From Lacrimispora algidixylanolytica (GTDB lineage: Bacteria > Bacillota > Clostridia > Lachnospirales > Lachnospiraceae), in the NCBI RefSeq assembly GCF_003609635.1, contig NZ_MCIA01000035.1, positions 1 through 64,000 of the forward strand: 64,000 nucleotides of DNA, in the 5' to 3' direction. A program made the position numbers and the translations under genes. Position 1 is the stretch's first letter. Each line of letters begins with the position of its first letter. This document shows positions 16,052 to 24,916 of this stretch, piece after piece. The notes beneath the pieces were generated by a model that saw only the letters and a list, made by a program, of their open reading frames with translations, did not search any database and was not told the origin of the DNA.

Positions 16052-17371
16052 ATGATTAATTTAACAATCGATGTGTCTAGATATTTTATGATACTATTGA
16101 TCGCACTATACACATATTTAAACTTCCGTATTTTTTCCGTAAAGGATGAGATTAAAAAAAATAGAATCTGTAGGCGCCAGAATTTTGCCATGTTTTTGAT
16201 TCATCTTTTTGCCTATGTTATTATATGGTTTGAGACAAAGGATGAGAGAATGCTGGTATTTTATCTAGCTCAGGTTTTGTTTTTTTTGGTGTACTTATTT
16301 TTGTATCGATTGTTTTACAGAAATGTATCCAGACTTCTGGTTAATAATATGTGTATGCTTTTGTCTGTAAGTTTTATCATGCTGACCAGGCTTTCTTTCG
16401 ATAAGGCCATGAAGCAGTTTATCATTGTTGTGGTTGCCGCAGTGGTCACTTTAGTCATACCTTTCGTCATAGATCGTGTTTGGCAACTGAGCAAAATCCC
16501 TTGGGTGTATGGATTAGGCGGAATTCTTCTCCTTGGTATTGTGTGCATCGCCGGTACCAGTAGCTTTGGAGCTCAGCTTTCTCTTGGCGTGGGAGATTTT
16601 TCCATTCAACCTTCGGAGTTTGTTAAAATCAGCTACGTATTTTTCATTGCAACTATGTTTTATCGATCTACCGACTTTAAGACGGTGATAACCGTTACGG
16701 CTGTTGCAGCGGTTCATGTTTTAACATTGGTAATCTCAAAGGATTTGGGAAGTGCTCTTATTTTCTTTGTTGCATATGTTTTCATGCTTTTTGTTGCTAC
16801 GGGTAAATGGCTTTATCTTCTGGCTGGAGTGGGAGGAGGATCTCTTGCTTCACTTTTGGCCTTTCAGATTTTTGACCATGTAAAGACAAGAGTCCTGGCA
16901 TGGCAAAATCCCTGGACTGATATTGCGGGAAAGGGGTATCAAATTACCCAATCTCTTTTTGCCATAGGTACTGGGGGTTGGTTTGGTATGGGCCTTTATC
17001 GGGGAATGCCTAAAAAGATCCCTGTAGTTGAAAAAGATTTTATTTTTTCTGCCATATCAGAGGAACTTGGGGCAGTTTTTGCCTTATGTATCTTGTTCAT
17101 CTGTCTAGGTTGTTTTTTGCAATTCATGATGATTGCCAGCCGTATGCAGGCAGTATTTTATAAACTAATTGCATTTGGACTGGGAACCATCTATATTTTC
17201 CAGGTGTTTTTAACTGTAGGTGGTGTGACAAAATTCATTCCATCCACAGGTGTTACTCTGCCCCTTGTCAGCTACGGAGGAAGCTCCATATTGAGTACGT
17301 TTATTATCTTTGGAATTATTCAGGGGCTTTATATATTGAAACGCAATGAAGAGGAAGAATATGAAGAGTAA
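16052..17371 (+). CDS. FtsW/RodA/SpoVE family glycosyltransferase (SEDS protein)
   Basis: 439 residues, mostly membrane segments. SEDS proteins polymerise lipid II glycan strands together with a class B PBP. Family motifs: IQPSEFVKISYVFFIA, the loop SKDLGSALIFF, and the C-terminal STGVTLPLVSYGGSS. It has a longer N-terminal membrane region than FtsW, as in many Lachnospiraceae homologues. Starts 7 bases after the U32 gene and overlaps the PBP gene, so synthase and transpeptidase are cotranscribed. Which process it serves (division, elongation or sporulation) is not decided by the sequence. Confidence 0.9.
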   Translation: MINLTIDVSRYFMILLIALYTYLNFRIFSVKDEIKKNRICRRQNFAMFLIHLFAYVIIWFETKDERMLVFYLAQVLFFLVYLFLYRLFYRNVSRLLVNNMCMLLSVSFIMLTRLSFDKAMKQFIIVVVAAVVTLVIPFVIDRVWQLSKIPWVYGLGGILLLGIVCIAGTSSFGAQLSLGVGDFSIQPSEFVKISYVFFIATMFYRSTDFKTVITVTAVAAVHVLTLVISKDLGSALIFFVAYVFMLFVATGKWLYLLAGVGGGSLASLLAFQIFDHVKTRVLAWQNPWTDIAGKGYQITQSLFAIGTGGWFGMGLYRGMPKKIPVVEKDFIFSAISEELGAVFALCILFICLGCFLQFMMIASRMQAVFYKLIAFGLGTIYIFQVFLTVGGVTKFIPSTGVTLPLVSYGGSSILSTFIIFGIIQGLYILKRNEEEEYEE

Positions 17372-18785
17372 TCCAAATCCAAAAGCAAATCGTCATATGT
17401 TAATACTAACCTATGGAATCGTGCTCCTGTTTGTAGGACTAGCGGCCTATTATGGTTATTTTCTATTTACAAAAAGCGATACCGTGATTAACAATTCCTA
17501 TAATGCAAGACTCGACAGCTTCGCGGACCGTGTGGTCAGAGGAGAGATACGAAGCAGTGACGGGAGAGTGATTGCTCAGACAAATGTAGATGGAGAAGGA
17601 AATGAATCAAGGAACTATCCTTTTGATTCTCTCTTTGCTCATGTAGTAGGGTATTCCAGCAATGGAAAAACCGGCATTGAAGCGTTGTCTAACTTTTACT
17701 TGCTTACCAGTCACGTAAATATGCTGGAGCAGGTATTTAATGAACTATCTTCTGTTAAAAATAAGGGAGATAATGTTGTTACAACTCTTGATCTGGACAT
17801 ACAGAAAGCGGCCTATGATGCTTTAGGGAAAAGAAACGGTGCAGTGGTAGTCATGGAGCCGGATACAGGAAAGATTCTGGCCATGGTATCAAAACCGGAT
17901 TATAACCCCAATACACTACTAGCAGACTGGAATCACCTGGTGGCAGAAGAGAATACTTCTGGGCAATTATTAAACCGGGCGACACAGGGGCTGTATCCGC
18001 CTGGCTCAACGTTTAAGGTGGTAACTGCTTTAGAGCACATGAGGGAGAATCCATCTAATTATGGAGATTATACCTTTGACTGTAATGGAACTTATAAAAA
18101 TGGAGATTATACCATTAAATGCTATCATGGGACGGCTCATGGACATCAAGATTTTAGACAAGCATTTGCAAACTCCTGTAATGGTGCTTTTTCTAACCTG
18201 GGATTATCTCTGAATTTAAACGGCTTAAAGAATACGGCAGACCAGCTTTTGTTTAATTCAGATCTGCCTCTATCCATAGCCTACAGTAAGAGCTCTTATA
18301 CCATGGCGGAAGGAGCTGATACCTGGCAGATTCTTCAGACGTCAATTGGCCAGGGACAAACCCAGATCACTCCCATTCATAATGCCATGATGACCGCAGC
18401 CATTGCTAACGGGGGCACTCTTATGAAGCCTTATTTAATCGATCGTGTAGAGAACGTTGGAGGAGACGTAGTTAAGAAATTTATGCCTCAGTCTTATGGG
18501 AATCTTATGACCGCAGAAGAGTCAGCAGATTTATCTGAATATATGAGAGCAGTGGTAACAGAGGGGACTGGCTCTGCCCTTCGAACTGATGCCTATACGG
18601 TAGCAGGAAAGACAGGCTCTGCAGAATTTGATAAAGCAAAAGAGACACACGCCTGGTTCATCGGATTTGCACCAGTGGAGCACCCAAAGGTTGTGATAAG
18701 CGTGATTGTGGAGGAAGGTGGTTCTGGCGGACAGACTGCCGCACCCATTGCCAGAACTCTTTTTGATTTATATTTTTCCAAATGA
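17361..18785 (+). CDS. Class B penicillin-binding protein (transpeptidase)
   Basis: 474 residues from ATG 17361, preceded by GAGGAAG; ATG 17346 is an in-frame alternative. Cross-links peptidoglycan on the outer face of the membrane. One N-terminal membrane anchor (LILTYGIVLLFVGLAAYYGY), a short dimerisation domain, then the transpeptidase motifs: SxxK in PPGSTFKVV, SxN in NSCNGAF and KTG in VAGKTGSAEF. All three are intact. It is shorter than E. coli PBP2/PBP3 (about 600) and resembles the compact PbpA type that pairs with the SEDS protein encoded just upstream. Confidence 0.92.
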   Translation: MKSNPNPKANRHMLILTYGIVLLFVGLAAYYGYFLFTKSDTVINNSYNARLDSFADRVVRGEIRSSDGRVIAQTNVDGEGNESRNYPFDSLFAHVVGYSSNGKTGIEALSNFYLLTSHVNMLEQVFNELSSVKNKGDNVVTTLDLDIQKAAYDALGKRNGAVVVMEPDTGKILAMVSKPDYNPNTLLADWNHLVAEENTSGQLLNRATQGLYPPGSTFKVVTALEHMRENPSNYGDYTFDCNGTYKNGDYTIKCYHGTAHGHQDFRQAFANSCNGAFSNLGLSLNLNGLKNTADQLLFNSDLPLSIAYSKSSYTMAEGADTWQILQTSIGQGQTQITPIHNAMMTAAIANGGTLMKPYLIDRVENVGGDVVKKFMPQSYGNLMTAEESADLSEYMRAVVTEGTGSALRTDAYTVAGKTGSAEFDKAKETHAWFIGFAPVEHPKVVISVIVEEGGSGGQTAAPIARTLFDLYFSK

Positions 18786-18821
18786 TGAAAGATATGATAT
18801 TTGGTTTCTAATATTACAGAC

Positions 18822-18850
18822 TTGCATATGATGCCAAAAAGAGTTATACT
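18822..18850 (+). promoter_or_regulatory. Promoter of the Nudix gene
   Basis: TTGCAT (18822-18827), 17 bases, TATACT (18845-18850), followed by the ribosome binding site TGGAGG before ATG 18922. Confidence 0.65.
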
Positions 18851-18921
18851 ATAGCCAGTCTATGAGACACACCAAAATCGGTATTTGTAAAAGATAACCG
18901 GTTCACTCTGGAGGAATTGCA

Positions 18922-19374
18922 ATGATAGAAGCAACGAGTTGTGGCGGTGTGGTTATCTTTCGCGGTAAAATTCTAGTTTTATATAAGAATTATAAAAACA
19001 AATATGAAGGTTGGGTTTTGCCAAAGGGAACAGTAGAAGCGGGTGAAGAGTATAAAGAGACAGCGCTCCGTGAAGTAAAAGAAGAGACGGGGGTAAGTGC
19101 GTCCATTATCAAATACATCGGCAAGAGCCAATACTCTTTTAACACACCCCAAGACATGGTGGAGAAGGATGTACACTGGTATCTAATGATGGCCGACAGC
19201 TATTACAGTAAACCACAGCGGGAAGAATATTTTATTGATTCAGGATATTATAAGTTCCATGAAGCGTATCATCTTTTAAAATTTTCCAATGAAAAACAGA
19301 TTCTGGAAAAAGCATATAATGAATATTTGGATTTAAAAAAGAGTAATCTTTGGGGCAGTAAAAAATATTTTTGA
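18922..19374 (+). CDS. Nudix hydrolase
   Basis: 150 residues. The Nudix box is complete: GTVEAGEEYKETALREVKEE followed by TG (GX5EX7REUXEEXGU). It hydrolyses a nucleoside diphosphate linked to another group; the lack of any specificity domain leaves the substrate open (dinucleoside polyphosphate or mRNA-cap-type substrates are common for this short form, WVLPKGTVEAGE). Own promoter and a strong terminator: a single-gene unit. Confidence 0.93.
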   Translation: MIEATSCGGVVIFRGKILVLYKNYKNKYEGWVLPKGTVEAGEEYKETALREVKEETGVSASIIKYIGKSQYSFNTPQDMVEKDVHWYLMMADSYYSKPQREEYFIDSGYYKFHEAYHLLKFSNEKQILEKAYNEYLDLKKSNLWGSKKYF

Positions 19375-19381
19375 TTTGAGC

Positions 19382-19424
19382 ACAAAGAGCCAGAGAAGTC
19401 ATCATGACTTCTCTGGCTCTTTGT
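19382..19424. terminator. Bidirectional terminator between convergent genes
   Basis: A perfect 20-bp stem (ACAAAGAGCCAGAGAAGTCA and its complement) with a 3-base loop lies between the Nudix gene and the convergent CheW-like gene. A and T tracts at the stem ends allow use from both directions. Confidence 0.88.
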
Positions 19425-19445
19425 CAATTATATATAAGATGTAAA

Positions 19446-20267
19446 TTAATAGGTTGTTTCTAGCTCTTCTAATTTTGTAAGTAAATTTGCGGTATTTAGT
19501 TCAAAAATCAGTCCTTCTCTTTTGTCGCTCTCCATTACATTATGAATGAAAGAGGAACGATTAACGAGAGGATCCTGTTTTCTATCCGCAATGATCTCTA
19601 GATCCTCCACGGCTACAATCTCATCCACTACAACTCCCCAACTGGTGCCATCTAAGATAAGAATCATCTCTTTATAAAGTGCGGAGCGAAATAGCTCCTT
19701 TGACTGATCAAGAAGAGTTAAAATTTGAGGCATGTAAGTTTCTTTTGCCAATCTTAAAATTTCGGATAATTGAAATTCTTGTTCTTCGCCATCATAATGT
19801 TTCATACATTCTTCTACTTCAAAAGCGGAATGGTGAAGTTTTTCGTGGGGTTCTTCCATCTTGCGAAGATGGGACATCACGGCTTCATTATCCGTTGAAA
19901 AGCGGTCATACCACTTTCCAAGAGCGCATTTGTGTGAGTCTTTGGCAAGAGAAAATACACCACCCTCAGTGATGTAACGCTCAAATTCCACGACCCAATT
20001 GATATGATCCTGCTTTCTTGCATCAATCATTTGCTCAAATTCATTGTATTCGGTAAAAATAGATTTCATCCCAAATGTGATTCTCAAATCAAGCATTTGA
20101 ATGACCTGATCTCTGTATTTGAACATGCCGGTTACGTTGGCGGGTGCAGCAGGAATCGTATTATATTCAGGTTGCTGTACGATTGTTGATACATGTCTGC
20201 TGTCAATGCAGTAAAGAGACCCTGATAGTTTAAATATGATGTATGGACATTTGATCTCGTTTTCCAT
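19446..20267 (-). CDS. CheW-like protein with an inserted CZB (zinc-sensing) domain
   Basis: 273 residues. Residues 1-75 are the first half of a CheW beta-barrel (IIFKLSGSLYCIDSRHVSTIVQ ... GMFKYRDQVIQMLDLR) and residues about 200-270 complete it (MILILDGTSWGVVVDEIVAVEDL). Between them lies a CZB domain with the zinc set His88 (DHINW), Cys114 (HKCALGKWY), His141 and His145 (EPHEKLHH). CheW couples chemoreceptors to the CheA kinase; CZB domains bind zinc and sense zinc or hypochlorous acid. The protein therefore looks like a receptor-independent sensory adaptor. A monocistronic minus-strand gene; no che operon is nearby, though a chemoreceptor is encoded at 36849-38921. Confidence 0.85.
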   Translation of the reverse strand: MENEIKCPYIIFKLSGSLYCIDSRHVSTIVQQPEYNTIPAAPANVTGMFKYRDQVIQMLDLRITFGMKSIFTEYNEFEQMIDARKQDHINWVVEFERYITEGGVFSLAKDSHKCALGKWYDRFSTDNEAVMSHLRKMEEPHEKLHHSAFEVEECMKHYDGEEQEFQLSEILRLAKETYMPQILTLLDQSKELFRSALYKEMILILDGTSWGVVVDEIVAVEDLEIIADRKQDPLVNRSSFIHNVMESDKREGLIFELNTANLLTKLEELETTY

Positions 20268-20449
20268 TTAATAACACCTTACCTTTTTCTTTTGTATTAA
20301 TACCTGTTCATTATAGAACTTATTGTCATATAGTTCAATGGCTTTTGCGGAAAATTATATTTTAAAAGTTTATGATAAGACTATGAATAACTATAAAATC
20401 AGGGTATAATGTTACTGGATATAGGATCGCATTGTTTGGAGGGAATAAA

Positions 20450-20947
20450 ATGATAAAGTACTACGAAGGAGATATTTTTACTTCTGATGCAGATGTGGTC
20501 TGCCATCAGGTAAATTGTCGGGGGGTATTTGAAAAAGGACTGAATGGACAAATTAAAAAATTGTTTCCAGAGGTAGAAAAAACATATAAGATATTAACAA
20601 AACAGTGGCAAGAGCAGGTGGGAGGCAGAAGTGCAGAACTTCTCGGCCGCGTATCAGCCCAACCGGTAAAAAAAGATGATCGATGGTTTCTTATTGCCAA
20701 TCTATATGGACAAGATAATTATGGAAAAAGTGGCCCTTATACGGATTATAAGGCTCTGGAAAAGGCGTTTCAGGAGATCCGTGATTTTGTTGACGTAAGA
20801 GAGAAGAAGGAAAAGGTAGCATTTCCTTATAAAATAGGATGTGGCAATGCCGGAGGCGACTGGGATATCGTGAAGAAGCTTTTGGAACAGGTTTTTGAAG
20901 GCTATGAGGGAGAAGTTCAGATTTGGAATCATGAGACTATGAAATAA
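20450..20947 (+). CDS. Macro domain protein
   Basis: 165 residues, one macro domain. YYEGDIFTSDADVVCHQVNC begins the ADP-ribose-binding fold, GVFEKGLNGQIKKLFP is the substrate loop, and KIGCGNAGGDW is the phosphate-binding loop region. The CHQVN(C)xGVF pattern is like the ALC1/TARG1 type that removes ADP-ribose from proteins or nucleobases. Start at ATG 20450 after GGAGGG; the frame upstream has no ribosome binding site of its own. Followed by a small gene (24-base gap) and a nuclease gene, probably one operon. Confidence 0.85.
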   Translation: MIKYYEGDIFTSDADVVCHQVNCRGVFEKGLNGQIKKLFPEVEKTYKILTKQWQEQVGGRSAELLGRVSAQPVKKDDRWFLIANLYGQDNYGKSGPYTDYKALEKAFQEIRDFVDVREKKEKVAFPYKIGCGNAGGDWDIVKKLLEQVFEGYEGEVQIWNHETMK

Positions 20948-20971
20948 CGGTTTTATCAGGGAGGGAAAAAC

Positions 20972-21205
20972 ATGGCAAAAGTAAGCTCTTTGAGCCGCAG
21001 TATCAATACATTTTATGTGGAGTGGAGCGCGCTCAATCATTACTTATCATCCTACGAATGTGATGTGAATGGAGTTCCATATATTGGATTTTCTGACCCT
21101 CGTGTCCAAAAACTTTGGAAGGGGTTATCCGGTCAGGAACGAAAGGAAGTCATGAAACGTTTGGGTGCCAAAAATGAAACAGATTTGCAGGTTTATTTTA
21201 CCTGA
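20972..21205 (+). CDS. Small hypothetical protein, 77 aa
   Basis: Not recognised. Soluble, with aromatic residues (FYVEWSALNHYLSSYECD) and a basic helix near the C-terminus (SGQERKEVMKRLGAK). AGGGAGGG precedes the ATG. It lies between the macro-domain and exonuclease genes with gaps of 24 and 35 bases, so an association with nucleotide or DNA metabolism is possible, but only from context. Confidence 0.65.
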   Translation: MAKVSSLSRSINTFYVEWSALNHYLSSYECDVNGVPYIGFSDPRVQKLWKGLSGQERKEVMKRLGAKNETDLQVYFT

Positions 21206-21240
21206 TGATTTGATTATATCAGGAAGGAATGGAGAATTAA

Positions 21241-22317
21241 ATGTCAGAAAGAAAATTTGTGGTAGTTGATGGCTCGTCCATGCTGTCTACCTGCTATTAC
21301 GCAGTCTTGCCTAGGGAAATTATGTTTGCCAAGACGGAAGAGGAAAAGCAGAGACATTATGATAAGATCCTTCATGCGAAAGATGGCACGTATACCAATG
21401 CCATTTTGGGTATGCTTAAGATGATTGTTTCTCTCATGAAGAAACAGCAGCCAGATCATATTGCTTTTGTTTTTGATAAAACCAGGGATACCTTCCGTAG
21501 AGAAATGTATTCAGATTACAAGGGCACAAGAGGCGCAACACCAGAACCGTTAAAGAATCAATTTGTGCTAATGGAACAGATTCTTGAAGACGTTGGCTTT
21601 CAAGTTCTTTTCAGTCAGCGGTACGAGGCAGATGATTATGCCGGAAGTCTGGTCATGAAATTTAGAGAAGAGATCCCTATGATCGTTCTTACAAAAGATC
21701 ATGATTATCTACAACTAGTAAGTGATGAGCACAATGTTCGTGCATGGATGGTACAATCTCGTCAGGAAAAAGCGGATGAATTATATAAAAAGTATTTTTC
21801 TTTATACCGTGTAAAGAAAGAACAGCTAAACCTTCCGGAAAAGGTATTTGAATATACGTCTGACACCGTTTTTTACGAAGAAGGTGTGTGGCCGGAGCAG
21901 ATAGCAGATTTAAAAGGCATTCAGGGTGATTCCTCCGATAATATTCCAGGAGTCAAAGGAGTTAGCAGTGCAGCACTTTTGCTTCTTCGAGAATATGGAA
22001 CTGTGGAAGAGATTTACCGCGCAATCCTTGAGGCAGAAGCGGATAAAAAAACATTAAAAGAGATGCAGGATTTCTGGAAGAATGAGCTGGGTATTTCGCG
22101 TTCTCCTTATAAGGCCCTTACAAAAACCAGTGAAGAAGAACTGTGCGGTGAAAAAGCTGCACTTATGTCCAAAGCGTTGGCAACTATGAAAATGGATATT
22201 CCAATTGAGCTTGAACTTTCTGATTTTTCATCAAAGGCTTATGAGGAAGATAAGGTCCGTCAATGGCTGTCAAAACTTGATATCAAAGAGGCTTCTATTT
22301 TTGGAACTGGTTTGTAA
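21241..22317 (+). CDS. Stand-alone 5'-3' exonuclease (PolI N-terminal domain family)
   Basis: 358 residues. PIN-like 5' nuclease domain (FVVVDGSSMLSTCYYAVLP; AFVFDKTRDTFRREMYSDYK; EADDYAGSL; IVLTKDHDYLQLV) followed by the helix-3-turn-helix DNA-binding motif (GDSSDNIPGVKGVSSAALLL). The acidic metal ligands in these blocks are present. There is no polymerase domain, so it is a separate flap/RNA-primer-type nuclease. It has an insertion of about 60 residues between the catalytic and H3TH parts compared with the short bacterial form. AGGAAGGAATGGAG precedes the ATG. Confidence 0.88.
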   Translation: MSERKFVVVDGSSMLSTCYYAVLPREIMFAKTEEEKQRHYDKILHAKDGTYTNAILGMLKMIVSLMKKQQPDHIAFVFDKTRDTFRREMYSDYKGTRGATPEPLKNQFVLMEQILEDVGFQVLFSQRYEADDYAGSLVMKFREEIPMIVLTKDHDYLQLVSDEHNVRAWMVQSRQEKADELYKKYFSLYRVKKEQLNLPEKVFEYTSDTVFYEEGVWPEQIADLKGIQGDSSDNIPGVKGVSSAALLLLREYGTVEEIYRAILEAEADKKTLKEMQDFWKNELGISRSPYKALTKTSEEELCGEKAALMSKALATMKMDIPIELELSDFSSKAYEEDKVRQWLSKLDIKEASIFGTGL

Positions 22318-22397
22318 GAACGAAAAAAGTATTTTTTCTTGCCCTTTGGACACACTCATAGGGAATATGCCTTATATATATGAAGGAGATAACTATT

Positions 22398-23894
22398 ATG
22401 AAAAAATCTTATGAAACTTTAAATTCTATGCTGGAGAGAAGTATGGCTTTGCAGACTTCTCTTATTCTTTTTGAGTGGGATAATGAAACATTGGCGCCGG
22501 AGGATGCAGGTTCCTATACCAATCGAGTGATTGGTGTGTTATCTGAAGAGTATTATCGTATTATGACAGATGATGAGATGGGAAATGCCATTGAGGCTTG
22601 TGAAAAAGAAGATAACCTATCCGATTTGGAACGGGCCATTGTAAAAGCAGCAAGAGAAGCAAGAGAGGATTTAATCTGCATTCCGTCCCAGGAATACAGA
22701 GAAAACGCACAATTAGTTGCAGATGCAGTCAGAATCTGGACGAAAGCGAAAAAGAGTGAAGACTTTGACTCCTTTGCTCCTACTCTGGAAAAGGTAATTG
22801 GTTTTAAAAAGAAATTTGCATCCTACCGTAAAAAGGATGATCAAAAGCTTTATGACGTTATGCTAAACGAACACGAAAAAGATTTCAACTCAGAACTTCT
22901 TGATGAGTTCTTCAGCCAGCTTAAGAAAGAGATCGTTCCCCTTTTAAAAGAAATCACAGAACATGGCAAAGAAATTGATGTCTCCTTCCTAACGGGTGGA
23001 TATCCAGTAGAAAAGCAGAAAGAAATGGCTGAATTTCTTGCAAAATATCTTGGGTTTGATTTTAAAAAAGGTGTTCTTTCAGAAAGTGCCCATCCGTTTA
23101 CCACCAATCTTCATAACCACGATGTAAGAATTACCACCAGCTATCATGATAGAATGGACAGTTCCATGTTTTCTGTGATACATGAAACCGGACATGGTCT
23201 TTACGAACTGGGAATTGGTGATGACATTACCCAGACATCAGCAGGTCAAGGAACTTCTATGGGAGTACATGAATCCCAATCTCGTTTCTTTGAAAATATT
23301 ATTGGGCGAAAAGCTGCATTCTGGGAACCGATTTATGGTAAGCTACAAGAACTTTATCCGGATAAACTAAGTGATATTCCATTGGAGCAGTTTGTGGAAG
23401 CGATTAATAAGGTAGAGCCAAGCTATATACGAACAGAGGCAGACGAACTGACCTACAGCCTCCATATTATGATTCGCTATGAGATGGAGAAGATGATTGT
23501 GGAAGAAGACATTGATTTAAAAAAGCTTCCAGATATCTGGGCTGATAAATACGAAGAATATCTAGGCGTTAGACCAGATAAAGCATCAAAAGGAATTCTT
23601 CAAGATATCCATTGGTCTCAGGGAATGTTTGGATATTTTCCATCCTATGCTTTGGGGAATGCCTTTGGAGCACAGCTTTATTACCATATGCAAAAAGAAA
23701 TGGACTTTGATGAGCTGCTTAGAGACGAGAAGATAGACGTGATTCGTGAGTATCTCAGGGAGAATATACATCGGTTTGGAAAGCTGAAAACTAGTCGTGA
23801 GTTATTAAAAGATATAACAGGGGAAGATTTCAATCCGGACTACTTTATTCGGTATTTAAAGGAAAAATATCGCAAGCTGTACGGATTGTCATAA
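22398..23894 (+). CDS. Carboxypeptidase M32 (thermostable carboxypeptidase 1 family)
   Basis: 498 residues, the usual M32 length. Cytosolic metallopeptidase that trims C-terminal residues from peptides. The zinc site is VIHETGHGLYELG (HExxH), with the downstream Glu in GVHESQSRFFENIIG; the C-terminal substrate motif region IRTEADELTYSLHIMIRYE is also typical. ATG 22398 is chosen since AAGGAG lies 11 bases upstream; an ATG at 22380 precedes that site. 80-base gap from the exonuclease gene. Confidence 0.95.
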   Translation: MKKSYETLNSMLERSMALQTSLILFEWDNETLAPEDAGSYTNRVIGVLSEEYYRIMTDDEMGNAIEACEKEDNLSDLERAIVKAAREAREDLICIPSQEYRENAQLVADAVRIWTKAKKSEDFDSFAPTLEKVIGFKKKFASYRKKDDQKLYDVMLNEHEKDFNSELLDEFFSQLKKEIVPLLKEITEHGKEIDVSFLTGGYPVEKQKEMAEFLAKYLGFDFKKGVLSESAHPFTTNLHNHDVRITTSYHDRMDSSMFSVIHETGHGLYELGIGDDITQTSAGQGTSMGVHESQSRFFENIIGRKAAFWEPIYGKLQELYPDKLSDIPLEQFVEAINKVEPSYIRTEADELTYSLHIMIRYEMEKMIVEEDIDLKKLPDIWADKYEEYLGVRPDKASKGILQDIHWSQGMFGYFPSYALGNAFGAQLYYHMQKEMDFDELLRDEKIDVIREYLRENIHRFGKLKTSRELLKDITGEDFNPDYFIRYLKEKYRKLYGLS

Positions 23895-23933
23895 ATCTTT
23901 CGATTCGATTATTTGAAAAAGGGAGGGGACCTT

Positions 23934-24863
23934 ATGGAAAATATCAAGAAAAGCACACTGGAATTAATCGGTAACACTCCATTGGTTGAATTAACTAATT
24001 TTGAAAAGAAGCATGAGCTTGGGGCACAATTGCTGGCAAAGCTGGAGTATTTCAATCCTGCTGGCAGCGTGAAAGATCGGGCAGCTCTCTTCATGATTGA
24101 AGATGCAGAAAAGAATGGAATACTAAAACCAGGGGCAACCATAATTGAGCCTACATCAGGAAACACTGGAATTGGAATCGCCAGTATAGCTGCCGTAAAA
24201 GGCTACCGAGCTATCCTTACCATGCCAGAGACCATGAGTGTGGAGCGTAGAAATCTTTTAAAGGCATATGGAGCAGAAATTGTGCTTACAGAAGGAGCCC
24301 AAGGGATGAGAGGTGCCATCTCTAAGGCGGAAGAGTTACAAAAAGATATTTCGGGTTCTGTAATTTTAGGCCAGTTTGACAATCCTTCCAATGTCCGGGC
24401 TCACCTAGAGACCACAGGACCAGAGATCTGGAACGATACAGATGGGAACGTGGATATTTTTGTAGCTGGTATAGGTACTGGTGGTACGATTACTGGAGTC
24501 GGTGAGTATTTAAAGAGCCAAAACCCAGAAGTCAAGATTGTTGCAGTAGAGCCTGCAGGATCCCCTGTTCTCTCAGGTGGCAATCCGGGTCCTCACGGAA
24601 TTCAAGGAATTGGAGCAGGATTTGTTCCTTCTATATTAAATACAAAAATATATGATGAGATTATTCCGGTGGAAAATTCAGATGCCTATGAAACAGGAAA
24701 AGAGATAGCCCAGACAGAGGGAATTTTAGTGGGAATATCATCTGCAGCAGCCGTATGGGCGGCAGTTCAATTGGCAAAGCGTCCTGAGAATGCAGGAAAA
24801 CGGATTGTTGTAATTCTTCCTGATACGGGAGATCGGTATTTGTCTACACCACTTTTTAATTAA
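23934..24863 (+). CDS. cysK: Cysteine synthase A (O-acetylserine sulfhydrylase)
   Basis: 309 residues. PLP-dependent synthesis of cysteine from O-acetylserine and sulfide. PLP lysine in AGSVKDRAA (about residue 44), substrate loop TSGNTGIGIA, phosphate-binding loop GIGTGGTITGVGEYL and C-terminal GISSAAAV ... ILPDTGDRYLST. All key motifs are intact. ATG 23934 follows GGGAGGGG; the open frame upstream starts before that site. No serine acetyltransferase gene nearby. Confidence 0.95.
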   Translation: MENIKKSTLELIGNTPLVELTNFEKKHELGAQLLAKLEYFNPAGSVKDRAALFMIEDAEKNGILKPGATIIEPTSGNTGIGIASIAAVKGYRAILTMPETMSVERRNLLKAYGAEIVLTEGAQGMRGAISKAEELQKDISGSVILGQFDNPSNVRAHLETTGPEIWNDTDGNVDIFVAGIGTGGTITGVGEYLKSQNPEVKIVAVEPAGSPVLSGGNPGPHGIQGIGAGFVPSILNTKIYDEIIPVENSDAYETGKEIAQTEGILVGISSAAAVWAAVQLAKRPENAGKRIVVILPDTGDRYLSTPLFN

Positions 24864-24878
24864 GCAATTATAAATACA

Positions 24879-24916
24879 AAACCAGGGTCGATAGATGTTC
24901 AACCCTGGTTTTTTTG
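24879..24916. terminator. Shared terminator between cysK and the yihY-like gene
   Basis: AAACCAGGGT and AACCCTGGTTT form a stem flanked by A and T runs. It ends cysK on the plus strand. The stop codon of the convergent gene (24901-24899) lies inside the hairpin, so the same structure must serve both transcripts. Confidence 0.85.
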
